From Vitrella brassicaformis (Eukaryota; Sar; Vitrellaceae): 41,422 nt of DNA. The notes beneath the pieces are model-generated. The model saw only the letters and a program-made list of their open reading frames with translations, had not been told where the DNA came from and ran no database searches. A program made the translations under genes and the position numbers. Location of the stretch: assembly GCA_001179505.1 (NCBI GenBank), contig CDMY01000562.1:291940-333361 (forward strand), read 5' to 3'. Numbering within the stretch: the first letter of the stretch is position 1; each line of letters begins with the position of its first letter. Shown in pieces: positions 10,718 to 20,652 of the stretch.

Positions 10718-13700
10718 ATGTTGGTGAAGCGCAAGCCCAGTGCCGCCGTCGCGCGCGACGAAGAGAACATCCCCATTGTCAGGCGGTTCGGCAAGGGGCT
10801 CTGGGAGGACCTCAGGATCAAACTGCCCTGGTACCCTTCTGACTTCGTCGGTGAGTGACTTGCAGGGGAGGGAGACAGGCAGGCACTCGGTCATGCATGT
10901 GCACACGCACGGGCCGTGTGGTCAAGGCAAGCGTGGGACTGGACTCGATGTTCTGTCTCTGGTGGTCTTGTGTGTCAGATGCTTTGCACGTCAAGGTGCC
11001 GTGCACTGTGCTGTACATCTTCTGGGGCGCACTGGCCAACGCAGTCGCATTCGGCAGTCTCCTCGGCGAACGGGTGGGGCGACGGAGGGAGGACACATGC
11101 TCACATGGACGCATGAACACTCTGTGGAAACCCTTTGGTGTGATGTGGTGTGTCGCATTTCTCTGTCAGACGAACGGATGGATGGGCGCCGCCGAGACCC
11201 TGATGGCCACAGGTGCGTCCCGTCCCGTACCCCAAACCACCCCACCCCATCCCCCATCATTTCACGCACACACACACACACAGCACTGCACTGGGCGACG
11301 GCTGACAGCCATCTATCTCATGTTTCATGTGTGCATGTGTGTGCGCTGCCTGTGTGTCAGCCACCCTGGGTATGATCTACCCGCTGTTCTGCGGACAGCC
11401 GCTGACCATCATGGGTGCCACGGGCCCCATCGCGTCCTACATCGTGGCCCTGCACACCTTGGCGGGGATGCTGGGCGTGACTTTCCTGCCCTTCTACGCC
11501 TGGACCGGTCTGTTCCTGAGCGTTTACCTCTTCCTCGCCAGCTGCTTCTCGCTCTCTAACGCCATCCGCAAGGTCACCCGCTTCACCGAGGAGACATTCA
11601 GCGTCCTCATCTCGGTCATCTTCATCTACGAGGCCTGCCGCTACTTCGTCGGTCTCTTCGGCAGCCAGGACGGTGAGGGAGGGATGGAATGGGCCGACAC
11701 ACACGCATGAGTGCACACACCATACATGTGTGTGTCGGTGTCTTGTGTGGTGGATGGATGCATTGCTGCAGTGAGCCATGGCGAGGCGAAGGTCGGTCTG
11801 TTCGTCGGTTTGCTGACTTTCTTCACGGCCACGATCGTCCGAGGGAGCCGAAATGGCAAGCTCTTCAACCAGTGGATCCGCAACCGCGCAGCCGACTTCG
11901 CCCCCGTCATCGCTATCATCCTTGGCGTTGCCGTCGCGTGGGTAAGTAAGTGGGGGGGCGGGCCGCCACTGACGAGACGCCCGGCCATGCGATGTGAACA
12001 TGTCTCTTCTGGCTGGTGTGGTGTGGTGTGTTCAGGTGATGATAGTTCGTTACGGCAGTAAGGCCGTGGACCTGGACTTCCTGCCCTTCACGGCTGACGA
12101 CCTGACGGCCACGACCAAGGGCACCGACGTGCGTCCCTGGCTGGTGGACCTCACCGACATCACTGCTGCCGGCATCGGTGTCGCCGCCTGCGCTGCCTTC
12201 CTCGGCTTCATCGTCATCTTCTACGGTGAGAGGGTCACCCTACCACACACACGCACGGGAGACGCGACAGACAGACAGACAGACAGAGTGAACAGGTCAA
12301 CACGGCTCACGGTATGTCTTGTGTTGTGTCTCGTTGTGTGGATGGGTGTGCACTCACTGTCTGTCATCTGCAGATCAGAACATCACAGTGCGTCTGGTGA
12401 ATGCCAACGGCCACAAGCTCAAGAAGGGCTACGGCTACGACCTGGACATGCTGGCACTCTGCGGCTGCACCGTCCTCCTCTCCCTCTGCGGTCAGCTGCC
12501 CCCCCTCCCCTCACACCCCACACACACATCTACGCGTGTCCGTGTGCATGTCGTGTGTGTGTGTGTTTGTGTGTGTGTGTAGGCTGCCCGTGGATGGTGT
12601 CGGCCACTGTGCCTTCGATGAACCACACCCGCTCGCTGGCCTTCTTCGGTACCGAGAAGGCCGATGACGAGCAGTCGGAGGCTGAGATGGAGCAGAAGCT
12701 CGAACACGCTTCCAGGAAGGTGCGTACGGACGGATGGAATGAAACACCCACCCATTCATACTGTCACCCACGTGTGTGTCCCTCCTGTCTGTGTGTGTGG
12801 CCTGCCTGCCGTCTCATTTCATTTCATTCATGTCTGTGTGTGTGGCCTGCCTGCCGTCTCATTTCATTTCATTCAGACCCTGGAGCGTCTCCGCACTTTG
12901 GTCGACGTGGAGAACCCCGAGAGGATGTCGACGGAGGACAGCCACGAGGCCCCCTCAGCGAGCAACAGCGGCGTCGAGTCGCCCACGAGCCCACAGCCAT
13001 CGCTGCCCAAGCAGGACTCGTGCAAGGTCCTCATCGCTGACGGACCCACGCCGCCCCTCCCCAACCGCAACAGCCACACCGAGCTCATCAGGGCCGTCCA
13101 CCGCGAGACCGAGAGCGTCCTGGCCATGCTCTCGCTGCCGTCGGGAACTGAGAGTAAGCGACGGAGACACAGGGAGGGAGACAGGGAGACAGCGAGGGTG
13201 TGCAGACGAGTGACAGGATGATGGTTGTGTCTGCTTTTGTGTGCGCGTGCAGTCACGGGCTGCCTGGAGCAGCGTGTGAGCCCGTTCTTGACCCACTTGC
13301 TGATCCTCCTGGCGCTGCTCTTCCTGCGGCGGCCGCTGGCCATGATCCCTCTCGCCGTCCTGCGGGTGCGTACCCCACCGACACCCACGACCTCATGCAC
13401 AGACACTGTCTGTCTGTCTGTGGTGTTCGTCTGTCAGGGTCTCTTTTTGTACAACGGGTGGAGCAACCTTGCGGGCAACGAGTTCTGGGAGCGCGTCTGC
13501 CTGTTCTTCTACGACCGCAAGAAGCTGCCCAAGAACAAGCCCTATTCGTCGGTGCGGCTGCTGCGCATGCACGCCTTCACCCTCATCCAGGTGGCCATGC
13601 TGGTGCTCCTGATGGTCCTCATGCGGTCCTCCATCGGCTTCGTCTTCCCCGTCTTCATCGGCCTCCTCCACCCGGTCCGCTGGGCACTCGGCCGGTTCAA

Positions 13701-13746
13701 GCTCTTCTCACACGAGGAGCTCGAGGCACTCGACAGCCACTTCTAG
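10718..13746 (+). CDS. SLC4-family anion exchanger / bicarbonate transporter
   Basis: Exons: 10718-10850, 10979-11073, 11170-11212, 11361-11672, 11772-11941, 12036-12225, 12374-12490, 12583-12719, 12877-13153, 13253-13365, 13438-13746. The total is 1896 nt, 631 aa, all phases consistent. SLC4 proteins move bicarbonate, often with chloride or sodium, or borate in the Bor1 branch. Seen: the TM1-TM3 signature [19 protein letters not shown] (about 70-86), [13 protein letters not shown] (101-113), [19 protein letters not shown], then [12 protein letters not shown] and [15 protein letters not shown], and after a linker [26 protein letters not shown] and [13 protein letters not shown]. The large cytosolic N-domain of animal AE1/NBC proteins is absent (only about 44 residues precede TM1), as in Bor1-type members. 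A hydrophilic Ser/Pro-rich linker of roughly 120 residues (about 370-492) interrupts the membrane domain. The ion specificity cannot be read from sequence. Confidence 0.93.
12786..12875 (+). repeat. Exact 45-bp tandem duplication in SLC4 intron 8
   Basis: Two identical 45-bp units (12786-12830 and 12831-12875) begin TGTCTGTGTGTGTGGCCTGC and end ATTTCATTTCATTCA. The second is followed by the G that completes the splice acceptor before exon 9; the first is followed by T, so it lacks an AG there. Confidence 0.95.
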
Positions 13747-16732
13747 ACATATGGCCAGCTAGATGCATGCCTGGCCTGCCGGTAGTGTGAGTGTGGGATC
13801 TCACAACGAATGTGTGATGGGTCGGGGAGAAACTCGAAAGAAAGAAGAGACCCGTTTTGCGAAAATGACAGAGGGTCATGTATGTGTGGATGTGTGTGGT
13901 TCATGACTGATGAGGGTTTTGCGGTTTTGTTCCACTCGCCCGCCTTTGCTTTTGGGTGTGCCTGTTGGTTGGCTGTGCATGGTATTTTTGTCCTGTCGAG
14001 ACAACGACACGTTTTGTCTTCCTCTCCTTTCCTTCCTCCTTTCTTTCTTCATTTCTTTCTCGCCCTGTGTGCGCTGCTGCTGGTGTGCTGCTGCCGCTAC
14101 ACACGTACGGCTGCCTTGCGTCGCTGCTTTCTGCATGTTGATGTGTGATGGTGGTGTGTTGTGTGTGTGATGCGTGTGGCCCTACATCGCATACATACCG
14201 CTATATCGCTACGGGTGGGGCGGGGTGGCCCCCTCTCATTCACACGTACATCTTTCTGACACGTACCGCTTTGCGTGCGCACGGACGTGGCGCCGCGACT
14301 GGTACTCATTCACTCGTCCATCCATTCATTCACACGAATGAGCAGCGCGGTGGCCACTGCTGACTTGAGGGGCGGGGGGGACGCTGCAGTGAGGCAAGGC
14401 AGGCAGAAAGGCACGTAGGTGGGCCGGGCGCATCACTCAGGCAGGCCTCACCTCACTCATCCATCCATGACGTCGAGAGAGGTTCACAGGGCCTGCCTGA
14501 TCGCGTCGCCCATGCCTTTCGTGCTGTGTATTCATGCGTTCGATGCATGCATCCCCAGACAGGGATACAGCAGCACCACGCACGCCTGACTCGACAGCTG
14601 GCCTGGCTTGGCTAGCTGTGTAGGTAGGTCGATGCCTTGATGCCTTGTTCGTTCATGTCGATAGATACGGAACCGATGGCGGGGAAAGAGATAGATGAGA
14701 TGAGACCGATTTATGTACATGTATCTATGTCTGTGTGTGTGTGTGTGTGTGTGTGTGAATGGGTGCATTGCGTGGTGTATCTTGTGTGTGCACACGGAGA
14801 GAGAGAGAGGGGAAAGGAATGAGGGAGGATTGTTTCTCTTGCATGCCACGGGTGGGTGACAGGGTACACACGCTCAGAGGACACACCGATTTCGCGCATC
14901 CATCATCCAGCCATCCAATCCACCCATTTTTCTTTTGCTCCTGCCTGCCTTGCCTTGCCTTGCCTTGCCTGACCTGCATGAGTGATCCATGAGGGACGGA
15001 CTGACTGCGTGAGTGATGCGATGCCTGTGCCTGCCTGCCTGCCTGCCTGTCTGTGCTAGTGATGCGAATTGGATCGAGTGACTACTGACTGACTGGATGC
15101 GAATTGGCCTGCCTGATTAGCGAACGAATGAATGTATCAATTGGCTGACTGACTACTGACTCCCTGAATGAATGCGACACACAGCTGATCAGACTGATTG
15201 ATCATATGACCATGAGTTTTTCTCCTGACGTTGTCTCGCTGTCACTCCTGTCGGCCTGCCTTTCCTCCATCCTGCCTGCCTGCCTGTCTCGTCTCGTTCT
15301 CCCACTCAGACAGAACAGACAGACGGACAGCTAGATAGCTACGGCTCGTTCACGATGGAGTGATGTGGTTTGTCCGTGTGCGTTGCGTTGATTGTCCGTG
15401 TCATGTGTGGCTTCATGCGAAGAAAGAGACGTGCATGCGAAGAAAGAGACGGCGTGTCGCATCTTGCCCGAACACGGTGTGACAGAACGGACGAGTGACT
15501 GACTGACACGTGCACACGACTCACGAGAGTTTTTGTGCGGCTGCCTCAGCCTGCCTGCTACCCATACCCGTGGCCGCAACTAACTCTTCCTCACAATCAT
15601 GCGCTGGCAGATCGACCGCCCTCGCCTGTCTGCCTGCCTGCCTGCCTCTCTGACTGTGTGTCTGTGCCTGGTTTGTTGTCTGCCCTGTGTTGGCTTTATG
15701 GAAGGTGATGTGGTGTGGGGCTGCCGGTTGCGGTGGCCGTGTGTGTTGATACAACCTTGATACGTCTCGCCCGCAGACTGGGAGGGGCATAGGGAGTGGG
15801 CAGAACCGTGGGGTCCGATCCATGCGCACTTGTTTTATCCACAATCCACAGACAGCTTCTTGGTTATTTTTGCCTTCAGCGTTGGTGATCTGTGGTCGTG
15901 CTTTACTATCAGACGTATCTCCCCCGCCACCGCCATCCGATGGGTAGGGTTCGCATATGGACCCCTGCTCATTCGGTGACGACGGTGGGTGGCGTACTTC
16001 TGATGGTGAGACACACCATCGGTTCAGGACAACCAGGCAGGACATTGGGGGCGCACTGGGATGCGTTCACACGAGACTTGCTGCACATTCAAGAAGATCT
16101 GGCACGTGGCTGCGCAGAATTCACACGAGGCTCTAGAACTGAGACAAGGTGGTGGTTCGTTTTTGTGGTTGTGGTCGTAACTGAAGTGAATCCCGGATGC
16201 GTCGACCAGTCTCCGCAGGAATGGAGCAGTGACCGTGAAAAGCCAACTCAAAACACACGTCTCCACACAGACCGACCTATACTTGTGTGTGTCGACCGTC
16301 AATCGTAATGAATTGCTTGTAATTCAATTCATTTAATCTGGCTGGCTGATGTCCAAACTCCTCTCCCTCCCTCCCTCCCTCCCTGACTCCCTGCCGTCAT
16401 TCGCCGCATAGACACACATACACAGATGGCATGGCTTCTGTGCGCGACTCGACTTACCTAGCAACACACAACACGACACACAAATGCATGCACGCCTCTC
16501 CGTGGCTCCAAAATCTCAAGGCTTGCTTGGTGCTTTTCTTCCGGTCCATCCAAAATCTACTTACTGCACACCACACCACCAAACCCACCCATCGACGCTT
16601 CCAGCCACGCACACACAGACAGACACGCCCATGCACGTGTCACGTGCATCCACACAGCAGCACACATAGCAATGCGTCGATAAAGAGAGAGAGACAAAGT
16701 GTGTACCGATCTTTCCTCCCTCTATATGTCAC
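13747..16732. other. Gene-poor convergent intergenic region with repeats
   Basis: This 3-kb stretch lies between the 3' ends of the SLC4 gene and the phosphoesterase gene. It contains a (TG)n run at about 14730-14756, repeated GACTGACT and CTGCCTGC motifs at 15000-15180 (GATGCGAATTGG occurs twice, near 15062 and 15097), a direct repeat of GCGAAGAAAGAGACG near 15417 and 15436, a CCCT run at about 16363-16385, and dispersed repeat copy B at 16162-16258. Open frames here have repeat-derived composition, and I cannot support any as a gene. No tRNA-like or rRNA-like segment was recognised. Confidence 0.6.
16162..16258 (-). repeat. Dispersed repeat copy B, inverted relative to copy A
   Basis: Read on the minus strand this 97-bp segment matches 3271-3366, with shared blocks GCTCCATTCCTGCGG, GACTGGTCGACGCATCC and CGACCACAACCACAAA. 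Similarity fades on both sides. It lies about 475 bp downstream of the phosphoesterase stop. Confidence 0.75.
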
Positions 16733-18310
16733 TCATTCTTCTGGCTGGAGGTGCTTCTCCAGCCTCGACTTGACCCAGGGGGCAAGCTCGGTGTTGCTTG
16801 GGTCCCGCTTGTGTGTGCGGTAGTAGAGCGACCAGTGCGCCGTCTGCTGTGGGGCGAAGGCGCCGTCCTCCCATATGGCCATCAGCCGCTGCGGGAAGGG
16901 GCCCACCTCGATAGACCCAAGCCGACGCTGACGCTCGTACGGATAGGACAAGGCCAGCTGCACAGATAGATCACACCCATCCATCCATCCATCCACCGGC
17001 CGATGGATGGATTCACTTGTTTGTTTGTGACGCAGGCAGAGAGTTGTGTGCGTGTGCGTGTGTTGTGTTGTGTTGCGTGCACGGCACACCTGGAGGAATC
17101 GTGTGCCGTTGATCTGTGTGTCCCATCCGAAATGGGTGTGGCCGAACACGTGCATGTCGGGCCGAAGGCGCGCCACCCGCTGGCCGAGCAGGTCGCTGCC
17201 GACGGCCTTGGGCAGGTTTGGGTAGAAGAGGAACCGCTTCTCGGGCAGCAGATCGAGTCGCGGCAGAAAGTGAGAAAACGATATCACCTGCTCCACAGAC
17301 CTGGTGGGCCCATCACACCACACCACACATGGCATGGCCATTCATCTCATCACTCCCTCCCTCCCTCCCTCCGTCCCTATTACTTACACGTCGATGTCGT
17401 CCCACGATCTGATGTTCCTCTTGCCCGAACCGTTCAGCCGCCTGTCGTTCATCTGGTCGAAATACTCTGCGAGTGCTCGGCTGCCGTCGGCCGCCGAGAG
17501 GCCGTCGGGCCACCGACACGTCGCGAAATCCGTGATGACCTGCTCGACAGGCGGCAGCGGCAGATTGGGGATGTCGGGCTCGGTGTCGAAGTCGGTGTGG
17601 TACCAGGACAGCAGCGGCACTACCCAAATGGTGCCCTCACTGGGGTTGCTGCTGCGGTCACTTGGTGGGGGGGCGGGGGGCGTGTTCTCTGTCCATTGTC
17701 GCTGCCAGGCCAGGCGCTTGGGTGTGGTGACGATGCCCATCTCGTCGCACATGGTGAAGATGTACTGGAGCTTGGCAGCAGAGTCGGCGAACTTGGGGTT
17801 GCTGCTGCTGCCGCTGCTGCTGCCGTTGCCGCTGCTTCTGGTGTGTGTTGGGTTGCGGGAGGGGGAGGGGGAGTGGAAGACCTCATCGCGTGTGACCCAT
17901 ACATCGTGATTGCCTGCAGCAGCACGGCAGGCATCAGTCAGTGTCAGTCGCCGTGCTGTGTCTGTCGTGTTCTGTCAGTCGTGTGTGATCAGGATCAGAT
18001 CTATCAGCGCACCTGGTACGAAGAATACTGATTGATGCACATCAATCAACAAACCACACACACACACGCAGGTGTGGCGTGAAGGAAGGCATGTGTCCAA
18101 CACGGTTGGTGCTTGTCTGTCTTCTTACTTACCGTGTCCGAATTTCTCAGTGAACAGCTGCAGTGTGGTCCGGAGAGTGGCGAGGCGGTCGCTGACATCG
18201 CCGGCCACTATAACGGCGTCTTCCTTGTAGGCCGTCTGGGAGAGGCCCTGCACGTACTCGAGGTTGGCACGATAGTCGGTGTGAACATCACTGATGGCAA
18301 AGATGCGCAT
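16733..18310 (-). CDS. Calcineurin-like metallophosphoesterase
   Basis: Exons: 18310-18133, 17913-17388, 17300-17090, 16957-16733. The total is 1140 nt, 379 aa. All metal-binding blocks of the PF00149-type fold are visible: SDVHTD (Asp8, His10), GDVSD (Asp38), GNHD (Asn61, His62), a later His in SFSHFLPR (His245) and FGHTH (His289, His291). It should be a soluble dinuclear-metal phosphoesterase; there is no signal peptide or membrane segment. A Ser/Gly-rich insert (about residues 80-100) encoded by a GCTGCT/GCCGCT-rich stretch follows the GNHD block. The start is the ATG that opens the first beta strand; the frame stays open upstream, but that extension looks noncoding. Substrate (protein, nucleotide or lipid) cannot be assigned. 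Confidence 0.9.
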
Positions 18311-18912
18311 GATCTCTCGAAAGACGCCCGAGCTACGCGGGCTAGCCGGAAATAATGAGACACACATCCGCGTCTCACAAGCGTCAGCGAGACTCTCACA
18401 TGTCTTATCTATCGGATGAACAGGACACATGAGAGAAGACGACGCGCCAGCTGACCAGTCCGTCGGCGCGTGGAAGGGTGGAAAAAATGCAACAGTGTAG
18501 CTACAGCAGCGCCCGAGCAACTGACTACCGTGGAAAACCTTCAATGCACAGGCAGCCAGACGGCCAGGGCAAACAACCAGGGGCGTCCCAACGAACACAC
18601 GGCGCTCTCTCATCGGCCAGCTTGCAAGGCCACAGAAAAAGGTCGCTGGCCAGACAGGTAAGCAACCAAGGGAGAGTCTCAGGGAGTAAGGAATCAAGGG
18701 AGGGACTGAGGGGTCTGTACAGGAAGCCATGGATATGCAGTCAGCCAGGAGAGACAGCCAGTGGAAGGAACAAAACTATGGATAGATGGCGGGGTGGCTG
18801 GCTGGAGAAACAAAGACGAGAGAGAGAGAGAGAGAGAGAGAGGGAGAAGAAAGAAAGAAAGAAAGACAAAGCGAGTCGGCCAGCACACGAGGACACCCCG
18901 GGCAGACAGGGC
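18311..18912. other. Spacer between tandem minus-strand genes
   Basis: This 602-bp spacer should hold the phosphoesterase promoter and the acyltransferase 3' UTR. A purine-rich stretch at 18817-18870 contains a (GA)n run followed by GAAA repeats on the plus strand, which is CT-rich in the acyltransferase transcript. GGCTAGCCGG, an imperfect palindrome, is at 18340-18349, just upstream of the phosphoesterase ATG. No gene is seen. Confidence 0.5.
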
Positions 18913-20554
18913 CTATTTGCGGTTGATGAGTCGCGGGTTCTTTGTGACTGGCTGGCGAAACATGAAGAGGAGCTCGCTGAACCGTACTCGTTCGGTTCTC
19001 GCCGGCCGCCGTGGGTAGCCCCACTTGTCAGCAGCAGCAGCATCAGCCGCTGCGTGGTCAGCCGAGAATTTGTCGTGTCGTTGTGTGGGGAGAGTCTGGA
19101 TGACGGCTTCGTTGGTGTCCAGGTCGTCTTTCAACGGCTGCTGGCTCTCGGGGAGGGCCGAGCCGATCTGACGCCACACATACTCGCGAAGCTGATCCTG
19201 CACGCGACACCACACCACATCAAACACGAGATGCGATGCGATACGGCGACATTGCTTCGAACGAATGCCTCTCTCTGTGTGTGTGTGTCTGACCTCGGTG
19301 AACCCGGTCGGGTGGATCTTTGGGTGTATGTGCAGCTTCACGGTGCCTGCCGCGGGCTTGAGGGGCACCAAGGCGGTCGGCGGCATCATGGCATGGGTGC
19401 CCTCTATCGTTACCGGCACCACTGGAAGATTCATCTGATGGATGGATGGATGGACAGAAAGACATGCATGGTGCAGGTGTGTCTGTGTGTCCTTCCTTCC
19501 TCTCGACACACCCATCCATCCATCAGCCACCCACGCACCCACCTGTTGGGCGAGTTTGAATGCTCCTCCTTTGCCAAACGGCTTGAGCCGCCCGTCGCGG
19601 CTCCTGGTGCCCTCCGGGAACACGAAGAGGGGATACCCTGTCTTCAGAATCTGCTGGCACTGGCGGTATGCCTTGATTTGCGACCGCTTGTCGTCGCGCT
19701 CGAGGATGACCTGGTCGGAGAGCATGATGGAGAGGCCCAGAATGGGCACCTTCAGCAGCTCCGCCTTGGCCACGAACTTGTAGAACCTTGGCAGCATCCC
19801 CACCGCAGGAATGTCCATCCAACTCGCGTGATTCGCCACGTAACTGAGGAGGACAGCAGGCAGAAACAACCACACATCGATGGGCGAAGCAAGCGGGCGA
19901 CGGGCGGCTCCCCTTCCCTCTTCCTTTGGCTTACACGCATGTTTCGTTGTTGGGTGGGAGGTTCTCGGGGTTGACGATGACGGGCATGGAGTTAATGGTC
20001 GTCAGCATGAAGAATCCCCACAGCCGGTTCAGCGCATCGATGCTACGTCGGGCGGGGTCCAGCGTCAGGCCGGCGCGGTCGCTCAGCTCCAGCACCCCCC
20101 CACACACCAGCAGCCCCAGGGCCCACCAGATCGACCAGAACAGCGTCTCGATGAAGTATAGCACCCCGAACGCGTTGACCGACAGACCGCCTATCGAGAA
20201 CAGACCATTCATTTCCACATCTGCAGAGCTGTCGGTCGTGTTGGCTTGCAGCATAGGCGGCCGTGTTTCGCGTCGTTCGGTGTCGGTCTTGGTTGCCTTC
20301 AAGAGAACATTGGTGTCGCTCTGGTGGCTGCGCAGTCGGTCAGCGCACCAACGCTGATGCGGCGGCCTTGCGTGTGGGCGTGAGAGGGGCAACGATAATG
20401 ATGATGAGCTGCTGGCAGTACTGCAGCACTGAAAGGCGCTGGGTTTGTGCTGAACGGCTGCATTCAGATGCTGGCAGCTGCTCAAGAGGCAGATCAACAC
20501 CAGTCGGCGCACCAGCGGGTCAACAAGGTTCATCATGCTCAATACAGTCGCCAT
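18913..20554 (-). CDS. 1-acyl-sn-glycerol-3-phosphate acyltransferase (PlsC/LPAAT), probably plastid-targeted
   Basis: Exons: 20554-19935, 19843-19543, 19434-19294, 19197-18913. The total is 1347 nt, 448 aa. PlsC-type enzymes esterify lysophosphatidic acid to phosphatidic acid at a membrane. Seen: NHASWMD (the HX4D catalytic motif, His212 and Asp217), FPEGTRSRDG (282-291, substrate binding) and VPVTIEGTHAMMP in exon 3 (block IV), with a hydrophobic span FSIGGLSVNAFGVLYFIETL plus WSIWWALGLLVCGGVL before the catalytic domain. The N-terminus has a signal-peptide-like core LVRRLVLICLLSSCQ followed by a Ser/Arg/Pro-rich stretch without acids, as in bipartite leaders of complex plastids. An in-frame ATG at 20593 would add 13 residues; I prefer 20554 because it puts the hydrophobic core nearer the start and keeps an 18-bp palindrome outside the coding region. 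The C-terminal 95 residues are a variable tail. Confidence 0.9.
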
Positions 20555-20652
20555 GCTATTTTGTGAGCTCGCAATTGCGAGCTTAGCCCCCACGCGCCCC
20601 GCAGTCTTTCCCGCAGAAGTTCGCAGCAGGGGTTCTTCTAACTTCTGGTGAC
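20555..20652. promoter_or_regulatory. Very short divergent promoter with an 18-bp perfect palindrome
   Basis: Only 98 bp separate the acyltransferase and TPR start codons. AGCTCGCAATTGCGAGCT at 20566-20583 is a perfect palindrome, that is, two inverted GCGAGCT boxes around AATT-containing sequence. It could be a dimeric factor site serving both genes; function is inference. Confidence 0.45.

Noticed and set aside
15521-16045. 174-codon minus-strand open frame
   Set aside because: Composition is dominated by repeat-derived Gln/Arg/Ala/Thr, with no domain and no matching splice partners.
13747-16732. tRNA, rRNA or CRISPR-like array in the large gene-poor region
   Set aside because: No cloverleaf with a T-arm consensus was found, and the repeats are short tandem microsatellites rather than spaced direct repeats.
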